Positions 9,280 to 17,414 of a stretch of 64,000 nucleotides of DNA are shown one piece after another. The translations under genes and the position numbers were made by a program. This DNA is from Fusicatenibacter saccharivorans. Lineage in GTDB: Bacteria > Bacillota > Clostridia > Lachnospirales > Lachnospiraceae. Position 1 is the first letter of the stretch. Each line of letters begins with the position of its first letter. The notes under the pieces were generated by a model that ran no database searches, was not told the origin of the DNA, and saw nothing but the letters and a program-made list of their open reading frames with translations. The stretch covers positions 1 through 64,000 of the forward strand of contig NZ_JAQEGR010000007.1 of the NCBI RefSeq assembly GCF_027667425.1. The letters run 5' to 3'.

Positions 9280-10735
9280 CAAAAACTCCGGAAGCAATAC
9301 CTTTGATGATCCAGTTGCAAAAGCAATTGAGGAAAAAACAGGTGTCAAAATTCAGGTAGAAAATCCAACCGGAGATCCGCTGGAAAAATTGAACCTGATG
9401 CTGACCGGTCAGAATTACCCGGATATCGTCCTGATGGATCGTGGAAATGATATTGTAAACCGTTACATTGAGGCAGGCGCACTGCTTCCGTTGAATGATC
9501 TGATCGATGAGTACGGTCCGGATGTAAAAGAGATGTACGGGGAAACCTTAAACAAGAGTCGTTATACCGATGGAAAGAATTACTATCTGAATAACTGGTA
9601 CGGAGAAGATCCAGATCCGGTAGCCGGTGTTCTGATGCGCTATGATTATCTGTGCGAAATCGTTGGAAAAGACCGCGCAGACAGCGATGAGCCATTTACA
9701 CAGGAAGAGTATATTGACATTTGCAAGAAATTCAAAGAACTTCATCCGACCATTGACGGAAAAGAGAGTATTGCCATTACCTTTGATGCAGAATCCAAAA
9801 ACTACGATGGAACATTAAAAGGAATGTATGGTCTGAAAACATATTATCAGGATGGGGACAATCTGGAACATGTTGCCAAAGCACCAAACTTCAAAGAGAT
9901 GATGTCCTTTGCCAATGAACTGTATACCGAAGGCCTTCTGGACAAAGAGTGGGTTGTCAACAAGAAAAATCAGTGGACGCAGAAACTGTCTGCAGGTAAC
10001 GTATTCAGTACCTTTGCTTCCTACTGGGATACCGATGCAGCAAATACAGCACTTGCTTCTTCTGTAGGAGAAGATGCAAAATTCTATTCCTATAAAATCC
10101 TTGGAAACGGAATCAGTGCAGATGAAACTACTTACTGCGGAAGAAGTACACTTGGCTGGGATGCAATCGCGATCACCAAGAATTGTAAAAATCCGGAAGC
10201 AGCCATGAAGATGATCAACTACCTTGCAAGCGAAGAAGGACAGTATCTTCTGATGTGGGGTATTGAGGGAACCAACTGGAATATGGAAGATGGAAAACAC
10301 GTTCCGAACGATGATCTGATTGAAGGATTCCAGACGGATTTTGACAAAACAAAACTGGATACCGGCGTCCGCAAATGGACTTGGTTTGTAAAGAACGGAA
10401 ATGGTACAGACGGAACTCCATACGATGTATCACAGTATAAAGTAAAAGAGACCCGGCAGGTGGCTATGAATCACTTTGGTGAGAACGACAGATGGGATAC
10501 CGCAGAGTTTACAGGCCTTGCCCCGGCAGGAAGCACTCCGGATGGCTTGAAATGGCAGAAAATCCAGGATATCTACGATCAGGAATATCCGAAGATTGTG
10601 AATGCAGACAGCCACGATGCGGCAATGGAAGAGTACGACAAGATGATTTCCGAAATGAATGACGCAGGACTGGAAGATGTAGAAAAAGTTATCACACAGA
10701 ATTATCAGGAGCGTATGAAACTCTGGAATGAGTAA
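9101..10735 (+). CDS. ABC transporter solute-binding lipoprotein (LplA/YtcQ type)
   Basis: An extracellular sugar-binding lipoprotein of about 545 residues. The signal peptide ends in the lipobox MLAGCG, followed by a Ser/Thr-rich linker and a family-1-like solute-binding fold (NPTGDPLEKLNLMLTGQNYPDIVLMD; later CKNPEAAMKMINYLASEEGQ). These large proteins normally lie beside two LplB/YtcP-type permeases, and none is present here. The start is unusual: ATG codons at 9101 and 9107 lie inside the response-regulator coding sequence and have no good ribosome site, so the first residues of the signal peptide come from the junction. A terminator follows at 10766. Sugar specificity is unknown. Confidence 0.85.
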   Translation: MKMFLTLALCIAMAMSVLMAAGMLAGCGSNGSTSSSTASGSASSASDEVSTDGVTISIFDKNSGSNTFDDPVAKAIEEKTGVKIQVENPTGDPLEKLNLMLTGQNYPDIVLMDRGNDIVNRYIEAGALLPLNDLIDEYGPDVKEMYGETLNKSRYTDGKNYYLNNWYGEDPDPVAGVLMRYDYLCEIVGKDRADSDEPFTQEEYIDICKKFKELHPTIDGKESIAITFDAESKNYDGTLKGMYGLKTYYQDGDNLEHVAKAPNFKEMMSFANELYTEGLLDKEWVVNKKNQWTQKLSAGNVFSTFASYWDTDAANTALASSVGEDAKFYSYKILGNGISADETTYCGRSTLGWDAIAITKNCKNPEAAMKMINYLASEEGQYLLMWGIEGTNWNMEDGKHVPNDDLIEGFQTDFDKTKLDTGVRKWTWFVKNGNGTDGTPYDVSQYKVKETRQVAMNHFGENDRWDTAEFTGLAPAGSTPDGLKWQKIQDIYDQEYPKIVNADSHDAAMEEYDKMISEMNDAGLEDVEKVITQNYQERMKLWNE

Positions 10736-10765
10736 GCTAAAGTAAAATAAAAAAATCACACACGG

Positions 10766-10815
10766 AAAAGAACCGGCAGAAATCGAAATACAGATTTCTA
10801 TGTCGGTTCTTTTTT
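10766..10815 (+). terminator. Rho-independent terminator after the solute-binding protein
   Basis: The stem AAAAGAACCGgCAgAAATC with GATTTctatgTCGGTTCTTTT is followed by a T run. Confidence 0.85.
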
Positions 10816-10912
10816 ATCAGAAGAAGCATTGCGATTTTCAAGGAATCTGGATATAATGAGGAAAACTGGAAAAACAGGGAAATCCAACCGCATGAGACAG
10901 GAGGCATCGTAC

Positions 10913-12781
10913 ATGGCAGCGAAAGAACAGTTAACCGCAATGGAAATGATCTGGGGATTTATGAGTGGGACGACAGGACATATGGGAAAGACGGACTTTG
11001 CGCCGCAGAAGGAAGCGTTCGGGGATTTTGCATCTCCGGAAACGTATTTTCCGCGCGTGGTGCCGGAGAGCGAAGGCATCTCATCGGAAAAGCTGACGCA
11101 GATGCTTCGTGAGCTCGCCGCTGCGCGCCATACGGACATGCATCATCTGCTGGTCCTGCGGAATGGACATGTCATCTGCGAATGCAATTTCGCCCCATAC
11201 CGCAGCGGCATCTGGCATGCGACGTATTCTATGTGTAAGAGCATCACTGGCATGGCGGCTGGTTTTCTGATCAGTGAAGGAAAACTTTCCCTGGACGAGA
11301 ACGTCTATGATATTTTTGAAAAACGAAACGGTCTGCTGCAGAAGATCCTGCGCCCGAATTTGACCGTGGAGCATCTTCTGACGATGAAGAGCGGCGTACA
11401 GTTCAATGAGATGGGCGTTGTTTCCGGCAACGACTGGGTGGACAGCTTCTTAAATGCGCCGGTCAAGGGAACGCCGGGCGAAGCGTTTGAGTACAACAGT
11501 ATGAACACGTATCTGCTGTCTGCAATCATACAGGAGCGCACCGGCATGAAAATGGTAGATTACCTGCGGCCGCGTCTGTTTGAGCCTCTTGGCATCCGGA
11601 AAGTCTTCTGGGAGAGCTGCCCGGCAGGGATTACGAAAGGCGGCTGGGGCCTCTTCCTGTGCCCGGAGGACGCGGCCAAGCTCGGGGTGATGTACGTGAA
11701 CGGCGGAAAATTCGAAGGAAAACAGATCGTCCCGGCGGAATGGGTCGCAGCGTCCACCTCCGTTCATGCGACACCGCCGGAAAAGATGGGAAAATATGGC
11801 TATGGTTACCAGGTCTGGATGGAGGAGCGGCCGGGCAGCTTTGCGTTCAATGGCATGCTGGGGCAGAACGTACTCGGTTACCCGGATACCGGCGTGGTGA
11901 TTGTGACGAATGCGGGCAGCAACGAGCTGTTCCAGACGTGTGAGATGCTCGACATTGTGCGGAAGTATTTCGGCGCGGAATTTGGTGCAGAGCTGAAATC
12001 CGGCGAGGCGGAAAGCCCGATGGCATATCGGAAGCTGGTGCAGACCTGCTGTGATCTGGAGGGCGCGAAAGAGACACCGGGAAGAATCCTGCGCGGCGGC
12101 TGGAAGCGGAGAACACCGGGGCCGCGGAACAGCGGAACACCGCGTCAGATCGACATGGCGCAGCTTCTGCACGGAAAAGAATATAAAATGGAGGACACGC
12201 ATGTCGGCATGTTTCCGCTGACGCTGCAGGTCTTCCACAACAACTTTTCCGACGGCATCCGCCGCATCGGTTTCTTCTATGAAAAAGGCCGTTTCTTTGT
12301 CGAGCTGACCGAGGGAGAAAAAACACAGCGCATTGCGATCGGTCTTACGGGGTCCAAAGTTGTAGAATGGGTGGAAAACGAGGAATCGTATCTGCTCGGA
12401 ACGACGGGACAGTTTGCGGAGAATGAAGACGGCGAACTGGTGCTGAAGCTTGAGTTTGCATTTCTGGAAGAGGCCGCAAGACGGAGGGTCAAAATCATTT
12501 TCCAGCGTGATTTCGAGCGGATCAGACTGGAGTGGAATGAGACGCCGGGCAAGGATCTGATTATTGAGGGACTTGAATCCCTCGTGACGGATGTGGCGAT
12601 CGCGCCGCTTCTGCCGTCGCGGTTCCGCGAGCGGAGCCTTGACATGATCCATCTGCTGATGGCACAGACCATTGAGCCAATGGTAGAGGCACACCGCGTG
12701 TGGCCGGGGGAAGAAACGGCAGCGGAAGCTGAATCGGCCGCGGCAGTGGAAAATGCGGAAAACGCAGAAGAAACGGTGTAA
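10913..12781 (+). CDS. Beta-lactamase-family serine hydrolase (class C fold)
   Basis: A 622-residue protein whose first 370 residues form a class C beta-lactamase/DD-peptidase fold: the nucleophile motif is Ser106-Met-Cys-Lys109 (SxxK), and a YNS tyrosine motif follows in FEYNSMN. The C-terminal 240 residues are a beta-rich extension without a recognised name, ending in an Ala/Glu-rich tail. No signal peptide is visible, so a cytoplasmic esterase or amidase role is more likely than antibiotic resistance. I moved the start to the ATG at 10913, which has a perfect AGGAGG eight bases upstream. The gene stands alone between terminators. Confidence 0.85.
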   Translation: MAAKEQLTAMEMIWGFMSGTTGHMGKTDFAPQKEAFGDFASPETYFPRVVPESEGISSEKLTQMLRELAAARHTDMHHLLVLRNGHVICECNFAPYRSGIWHATYSMCKSITGMAAGFLISEGKLSLDENVYDIFEKRNGLLQKILRPNLTVEHLLTMKSGVQFNEMGVVSGNDWVDSFLNAPVKGTPGEAFEYNSMNTYLLSAIIQERTGMKMVDYLRPRLFEPLGIRKVFWESCPAGITKGGWGLFLCPEDAAKLGVMYVNGGKFEGKQIVPAEWVAASTSVHATPPEKMGKYGYGYQVWMEERPGSFAFNGMLGQNVLGYPDTGVVIVTNAGSNELFQTCEMLDIVRKYFGAEFGAELKSGEAESPMAYRKLVQTCCDLEGAKETPGRILRGGWKRRTPGPRNSGTPRQIDMAQLLHGKEYKMEDTHVGMFPLTLQVFHNNFSDGIRRIGFFYEKGRFFVELTEGEKTQRIAIGLTGSKVVEWVENEESYLLGTTGQFAENEDGELVLKLEFAFLEEAARRRVKIIFQRDFERIRLEWNETPGKDLIIEGLESLVTDVAIAPLLPSRFRERSLDMIHLLMAQTIEPMVEAHRVWPGEETAAEAESAAAVENAENAEETV

Positions 12782-12814
12782 AAACAGAAAAAATCAAAAG
12801 AGAAATGTGGATAA

Positions 12815-12857
12815 AAAAGGGAATGGAGCTGCCGGATGCGCAGTTCCATTCCCTTTT
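12815..12857. terminator. Bidirectional terminator
   Basis: AAAAGGGAATGGA / TCCATTCCCTTTT forms a 13-bp stem between two converging genes (stops at 12781 on + and 12869 on -). Confidence 0.88.
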
Positions 12858-12868
12858 AAAAATACAGA

Positions 12869-13933
12869 TTACAGATTCAAAGCCATATCGCCGGATTTGA
12901 TCAGGTTTGCCTTGCGGAATACCTCTGAGAAGAACAAGGTGATCACAGCCGGAAGCACGAAGTGGAGCAGAATAATTTTGATGATGACGAGCTTCGGATC
13001 ATCGTAAGCGATCATCGTCTGATACGTTGTGATCTGTCCGACAAGACCTGCGGAACCCATGCCGCTTCCCGTTGCATTATTCTGCATATTGGCGAGGATT
13101 GTGGAGACGGGTCCTAAAATCGCACTCGAGAAGATGACGGGCAGCCAGATCAGCGGATGACGCATGATGTTCGGCACCTGAAGCATCGAGGTTCCAAGAC
13201 CCTGTGCGACAAGGCCGCCGAATTTGTTTTCCCGATAACTTGCAACCGCGAATCCGACCATGTTGCAGCAGCAGCCGATCGTTGCGGCACCGGCGGCAAG
13301 ACCGGAAAGATTCAGAATGATGCCGAGTGCAGCGGAGCTGATCGGCAGTGTCAGAACCATACCCATGACGACCGAAACAACGATGCCCATGATGAACGGC
13401 CGCTGTTCCGTTGCCCAGTTGATGATGCTTCCAAGGCCTGTCATCATCTGGGAGATCGGCGGTCCGACGAGCAGTCCGACAACGGAACCGGCTCCGATGG
13501 TGATGACCGGTGTCACGATGATATCAACCTTGGTCTTGCCGGAAACCAGATGGCCGCAGGTGATGCCTGCGAAAGCTGCGATGAAAGCGCCGAGCGGTTC
13601 GCCAGGTCCTGCCAGAACGGCATTTCCGTCCACAAAGAATGTGCCGCCGGTGATCTTGCCGGCATAACCGCCGACCATGGCGGCGACGGCTGCAGAAACC
13701 GTGACAAGCGGGCTTTCCCCATATTTCACTGCCACGCCGACACCGATACCGGCACTTGTCAGGGCTGCGGCAGCTTTTCCAAGCAGATAGATCACATTTC
13801 CAGTCGAACCGCCGATCAGAAGACCGATCTGCTGAATCATTGTACCGATAATCAGGGTTGCAAAAAGACCCTGCGTCATGCCGCCGAAGCCATCAATGAA
13901 GATGTGCGAGGCGACTTTTTTGATTGTTCGCAT
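12869..13933 (-). CDS. PTS EIIC-like membrane transporter (PTS_EIIC_2 family)
   Basis: A 354-residue integral membrane protein with about nine hydrophobic segments and long Gly/Ala/Val runs (MTQGLFATLIIGTMIQQIG, SAGIGVGVAVKYGESPLV). It matches the PTS_EIIC_2 family, stand-alone IIC-like permeases whose substrate and IIA/IIB partners are usually unknown. No IIA or IIB gene is nearby. The ATG at 13933 lies eight bases after GAGGAGG on the minus strand, so the 14 residues in front of it in the longer frame are not used. It is monocistronic. Confidence 0.87.
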   Translation of the reverse strand: MRTIKKVASHIFIDGFGGMTQGLFATLIIGTMIQQIGLLIGGSTGNVIYLLGKAAAALTSAGIGVGVAVKYGESPLVTVSAAVAAMVGGYAGKITGGTFFVDGNAVLAGPGEPLGAFIAAFAGITCGHLVSGKTKVDIIVTPVITIGAGSVVGLLVGPPISQMMTGLGSIINWATEQRPFIMGIVVSVVMGMVLTLPISSAALGIILNLSGLAAGAATIGCCCNMVGFAVASYRENKFGGLVAQGLGTSMLQVPNIMRHPLIWLPVIFSSAILGPVSTILANMQNNATGSGMGSAGLVGQITTYQTMIAYDDPKLVIIKIILLHFVLPAVITLFFSEVFRKANLIKSGDMALNL

Positions 13934-14140
13934 ATGGAATTCCTCCTCATGTATGTGGTGTGTTACTGTATTCACAAGTGACTTGTCAGTCGACTTTTAG
14001 TCTATCATAAGATGGGGGCGGGTGCAATCCTTTTCCGGGGGCATAAGTTGACAAAAGAAAGGGGCACGCTTATAATTGAGACAAATTCAGAGCGCTTCCA
14101 GAAAACAGCGCAGACAGTAAAAAAGTGATAAAGGAGACGC

Positions 14141-14992
14141 ATGGGAAAACAGAAAAAGAAACAGAAAAAACGCGGCAATCCGCTTTGGACTCTGGTATTT
14201 TTAGCGGCACTTGCTGTTTTCTGCTTTTCCGGGTATAAGCTGATCGGCATTTACCTGGATTACAAGACCGGTACGGATGAATACCGGGATCTGCAGCAGT
14301 ATACGACGGAAATTACAAAAACACCGGAGACACCGGCACCAAAGAAAACAGAGGAGCCGCAGGCGGAATCCAAACCGGCGGAGCCTTCCGAACCGGAGCC
14401 GGAACCACTGTCGTATCCGACAGAACCGCCGCTTGCCGTCGATTTTGAATCCCTAAAAGCGATTAACCCGGATGTGAAGGGATGGCTTTATATCGAAGCT
14501 CTTGACATCAGTTACCCGGTCGTACAGGGGCCGGACAACGATGCGTATCTTCATACGACGTATGAGGGAACGAGCAACTTTGCGGGTTCCATTTTCCTCG
14601 ATTACCAGAATCAGGGTGATTTCAGTGATGGAAACACAATCGTTTACGGTCATAATATGAAGAATCTCTCCATGTTCGGAAAATTGAAACAGATGAAGGA
14701 GCAGGAAAAATATAGGGACAGCGTCTATTTCTGGATGCTGACGCCGGAATCAAACGATGTGTACCAGATTTTTTCTGCCTTTTATACGGAGGCAGACAGT
14801 GATGTCTACACGCTGTATTCCGGCGGGGGTGAAGCGTTTGTACAGTATCTGAATACCATGGCGGCGCGGTCAGAGATCCCGGTGGAGCAGCCGGAGATGG
14901 ATGAAAACAGCCATATTATTGTGCTGTCCACCTGTGCGGCGAGCGATACGACTGGACGGTTCGTCGTTCTGGGCGTGCGGCGGAACCGGTAA
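14141..14992 (+). CDS. Class B sortase
   Basis: A membrane-bound transpeptidase of 283 residues that cuts a sorting motif in secreted proteins and attaches them to the cell wall. A basic N-terminus and one transmembrane helix (about 15-38) are followed by a Pro/Glu-rich linker and the sortase barrel. The catalytic residues are visible: His171 in IVYGHNMK, Cys265 in VLSTCAAS and Arg273 in TGRFVV, in the class B order. It starts with AAGGAGACGC before the ATG. No obvious substrate is adjacent; the only sorting-like signal seen in the window is the degenerate one inside the protein at 53532. The sirtuin gene starts 26 bp downstream, probably co-transcribed. Confidence 0.92.
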   Translation: MGKQKKKQKKRGNPLWTLVFLAALAVFCFSGYKLIGIYLDYKTGTDEYRDLQQYTTEITKTPETPAPKKTEEPQAESKPAEPSEPEPEPLSYPTEPPLAVDFESLKAINPDVKGWLYIEALDISYPVVQGPDNDAYLHTTYEGTSNFAGSIFLDYQNQGDFSDGNTIVYGHNMKNLSMFGKLKQMKEQEKYRDSVYFWMLTPESNDVYQIFSAFYTEADSDVYTLYSGGGEAFVQYLNTMAARSEIPVEQPEMDENSHIIVLSTCAASDTTGRFVVLGVRRNR

Positions 14993-15018
14993 TGATTGGT
15001 CAGGAGGAGGAATGACAG

Positions 15019-15750
15019 ATGGAAGAGGAAAGAAAAATCGAAGAACTGCAGAGATTGATTGATACGCATGAAAATATCGTATTCTTCGGCGGCGCGGGCG
15101 TGTCCACGGAGAGCGGGATTCCGGATTTCCGGAGCGTGGATGGCCTTTATCATCAGAAGTATGACGTTCCGCCGGAGACAATTTTAAGCCACAGCTATTT
15201 CCTGCGGTACCCGGAAAAGTTTTATGCTTTTTACCGCGACAAAATGCTTCCGGTCGGCGCAGAACCGAATGCGGCGCACAAAAAGCTTGCAGAGCTGGAA
15301 GCGGCGGGAAAATTAAAAGCGATTGTGACGCAGAACATTGACGGACTGCATCAGGCGGCGGGAAGTAAAGTAGTGTATGAACTGCACGGAAGCACACACC
15401 GCAATTACTGCATGAAATGCGGGGCAGCCTGCGATACAGAGCTGGTGAGAAAGAGCAGCGGCGTTCCAAGATGTGAAAAATGCGGAGGCATGATCAAACC
15501 GGATGTCGTACTCTACGAGGAGAGTCTGAATGAGAAAGTGCTCGACGGTGCGATCCGCGCGATTGCGGCCGCCGATCTTCTGATCGTCGGCGGAACGTCG
15601 CTTGCTGTGTATCCGGCAGCAGGTCTTCTCCAGTATTTTCGGGGCGATGCACTGGTCCTGATTAATAAAGGTGCAACACCGATGGACAACAACGCAGATC
15701 TTCTGATCCAGCAGCCGATCGGACAGGTGCTCGGCAGTATCCGGGTGTGA
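15019..15750 (+). CDS. cobB: NAD-dependent protein deacylase, sirtuin (CobB/Sir2)
   Basis: A cytoplasmic sirtuin of 243 residues that removes acyl groups from lysine using NAD+. The NAD-binding signature GAGVSTESGIPDFRS is at 25-39, TQNID at 104-108, the catalytic base is His123, and the structural zinc ligands are Cys131/Cys134 and Cys152/Cys155. All catalytic positions are present and the length is standard. It follows the sortase gene by 26 bp with a GGAGGAGG-type ribosome site. The symbol is by family only; whether it acts on acetyl or longer acyl groups is not determinable. Confidence 0.93.
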   Translation: MEEERKIEELQRLIDTHENIVFFGGAGVSTESGIPDFRSVDGLYHQKYDVPPETILSHSYFLRYPEKFYAFYRDKMLPVGAEPNAAHKKLAELEAAGKLKAIVTQNIDGLHQAAGSKVVYELHGSTHRNYCMKCGAACDTELVRKSSGVPRCEKCGGMIKPDVVLYEESLNEKVLDGAIRAIAAADLLIVGGTSLAVYPAAGLLQYFRGDALVLINKGATPMDNNADLLIQQPIGQVLGSIRV

Positions 15751-15856
15751 AACTTCAGAGCTGTGAAAAATGGAGGTGCGGCTCTGATGATACAGAGAGA
15801 ACCTTGAGAAAAAATCTCGGAAAGTGTCAGGAAATATAAAAATAAGGCGGAAAAAC

Positions 15857-16048
15857 ATGGCAGAACATTACGAAGTAGGCGATATTGTAAAACTGAAAAA
15901 GCCGCATCCGTGCGGCAGCAGCGAGTGGGAAATCCTGCGTGTCGGCGCAGATTTCCGTCTCAAATGCACCGGCTGCGGCCACCAGATCATGGTAGCACGC
16001 AAGCTGGTCGAGAAAAACACCCGCGGATTACGAAAAAAAGATGCGTAA
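15857..16048 (+). CDS. DUF951 family small protein
   Basis: A 63-residue basic protein with a CTGC zinc-ribbon-like pair (LKCTGCGHQIMVAR). It matches DUF951, a conserved Firmicutes protein of unknown function that regularly sits next to rpsF or ychF. The ATG at 15857 is used rather than the upstream in-frame start because it opens the conserved domain (YEVGDIVKLKKPHPCGSSEWE). A terminator follows at 16077. Confidence 0.88.
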   Translation: MAEHYEVGDIVKLKKPHPCGSSEWEILRVGADFRLKCTGCGHQIMVARKLVEKNTRGLRKKDA

Positions 16049-16076
16049 TATCGTGAAAAAAACAAGAAAACACGCG

Positions 16077-16104
16077 AAAAAGGGCTTGCTATAAGCCCTT
16101 TTTT
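16077..16104 (+). terminator. Rho-independent terminator
   Basis: AAAAAGGGCTT-gctat-AAGCCCTTTTTT is a perfect 11-bp stem with a T run, separating DUF951 from the rpsF operon. Confidence 0.92.
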
Positions 16105-16139
16105 ATGTTAAAATAACAAATTGTGACGTATAAAAATAA

Positions 16140-16178
16140 TTCCTTGCTCCCCATAATGAAAATGGGGTGCCAAAAAGT
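16140..16178 (+). promoter_or_regulatory. Possible S6:S18 autoregulatory leader hairpin
   Basis: A hairpin with CCCCAT/ATGGGG and unpaired flanks CCTTGCT and TGCC lies 18 bases before rpsF. Leaders that bind the S6:S18 complex occur at this position in many Firmicutes. I did not verify the diagnostic bulge, so this is a positional suggestion. Confidence 0.35.
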
Positions 16179-16195
16179 CCAAAAGGAGGTAAAGC

Positions 16196-16483
16196 ATGAA
16201 CAAGTACGAATTAGCACTGGTTGTGAATGCAAAACTTGAAGAAGAGGAACGCGCAGCTGTAGTTGAGAAAGCCAAAGGTTATGTAACCCGTTACGGCGGA
16301 ACAGTTGGCGAAGTAGAAGAGTGGGGCAAAAAACGCCTTGCATACGAAATTCAGCATATGCGTGAAGCATATTATTACTTTATTCAGTTTGAAGCAGACG
16401 CAACAGCTCCGGCAGAGATCGAGAGCCATATGCGTATTATGGATAACGTACTGAGATACTTAGTCGTTAAAAAGGAAGCTTAA
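16196..16483 (+). CDS. rpsF: 30S ribosomal protein S6
   Basis: A 95-residue S6 protein that pairs with S18 on the platform of the small ribosomal subunit. It begins MNKYELALVVNAKLEEEE and contains VEEWGKKRLAYEIQHMREAYYYFIQFEA, the conserved S6 core. AAAGGAGGTAAAGC precedes the ATG. It is first in the rpsF-ssb-rpsR operon. Confidence 0.98.
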   Translation: MNKYELALVVNAKLEEEERAAVVEKAKGYVTRYGGTVGEVEEWGKKRLAYEIQHMREAYYYFIQFEADATAPAEIESHMRIMDNVLRYLVVKKEA

Positions 16484-16494
16484 GAGGTAAGCGA

Positions 16495-16956
16495 ATGAAT
16501 AAAGTTATATTGATGGGAAGATTGACCCGAGATCCCGACGTCAGATACTCTGCTGGAGAGAACTCCACAGCGGTAGCCCGTTATACACTGGCTGTTGACC
16601 GCAGATTCCGCAGAGACGGCGATTCCGCAACCGCAGACTTTATCGGATGCGTTGCTTTCGGCCGCCAGGCAGAATTTGCAGAGAAATACCTGCGTCAGGG
16701 AACGAAGATCGCCATCACCGGCCGCATTCAGACCGGAAGCTACACCAACCGTGAAGGCCAGAAGGTCTACACGACAGACGTAGTTGTAGAAGAGCAGGAG
16801 TTTGCAGAGAGCAAAAATGCAGGTGGAAACAACGGAGGATACTCCGCACCGCAGCATAACAATCCGGCTCCGTCCGCGAATACATCTGACCTGGGCAGCG
16901 CCGATGGTTTTATGAATATTCCCGATGGCATTGACGAAGAATTGCCATTTAATTGA
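16495..16956 (+). CDS. ssb: Single-stranded DNA-binding protein
   Basis: SSB of 153 residues: an OB fold in the first 105 residues (MNKVILMGRLTRDPDVRYS, FIGCVAFGRQAEFAEKYLRQG, GRIQTGSY) and a flexible Asn/Ser/Pro tail that ends in the acidic tip DGIDEELPFN, used to recruit replication and repair partners. It lies 11 bp after rpsF and 20 bp before rpsR. Confidence 0.97.
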   Translation: MNKVILMGRLTRDPDVRYSAGENSTAVARYTLAVDRRFRRDGDSATADFIGCVAFGRQAEFAEKYLRQGTKIAITGRIQTGSYTNREGQKVYTTDVVVEEQEFAESKNAGGNNGGYSAPQHNNPAPSANTSDLGSADGFMNIPDGIDEELPFN

Positions 16957-16976
16957 TAGAAAAGGAGAGATTGATC

Positions 16977-17225
16977 ATGGCTTATAATAATAGTGAAAGA
17001 CCAGCTTCCAGAAGACCGGCCCGCAGAAGAAGAAAAGTTTGTGTTTTCTGTGGTGGAGAAGAGATCAGCTACAAGGATGCAGCTAAACTGAAAAAATATG
17101 TATCCGAGCGTGGTAAAATCCTGCCGAGACGTGTAACTGGAACCTGCGCAAAACATCAGAGAGCAGTAACAGTAGCCGTTAAGAGAGCAAGACATATGGC
17201 TATTATGCCGTACGTAGATGATTGA
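16977..17225 (+). CDS. rpsR: 30S ribosomal protein S18, Cys-containing form
   Basis: S18 of 82 residues. The start is the ATG at 16977 after AAAGGAGAG. This is the zinc-type (C+) paralogue: it has CVFC near residue 23 and GTCAKHQ near residue 59. A zinc-free paralogue may exist elsewhere in the genome. It is last in the rpsF-ssb-rpsR operon; a terminator follows at 17283. Confidence 0.97.
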   Translation: MAYNNSERPASRRPARRRRKVCVFCGGEEISYKDAAKLKKYVSERGKILPRRVTGTCAKHQRAVTVAVKRARHMAIMPYVDD

Positions 17226-17282
17226 TTCTGACTTGCGCTAAGCACTGTCCGAACGTTCATTTTGAATCGGTAAATAAATGGA

Positions 17283-17315
17283 GGTATCTGCCCGAAAAGG
17301 GCGGGTACCTTTTTT
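17283..17315 (+). terminator. Terminator of the rpsF operon
   Basis: GGTAtCTGCCC-gaaaa-GGGCgGGTACC followed by six T residues. Confidence 0.85.
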
Positions 17316-17332
17316 GTATCCAGAAGTATCTT

Positions 17333-17362
17333 GTTGCCAAAGTACAGGTCAAAGTGGTATAA
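17333..17362 (+). promoter_or_regulatory. Sigma-A-type promoter for gdpP
   Basis: TTGCCA and TATAAT are separated by 18 bases, about 50 bases upstream of the gdpP start codon. Confidence 0.6.
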
Positions 17363-17414
17363 TCGGAAGGACAGGAGCGAAATACAACACGCAACGTTGG
17401 AAAGGTGTTAGGAA

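Noticed and set aside
11450..12694. A 414-residue frame antisense to the beta-lactamase-like gene
   Set aside because: Composition (high His/Arg/Leu) and position are those of a shadow of a GC-rich gene; no start signal.
15019..15750. Functional link between the sirtuin and the PARG-type gene
   Set aside because: They are 48 kb apart with housekeeping genes between; no shared regulatory motif was seen.
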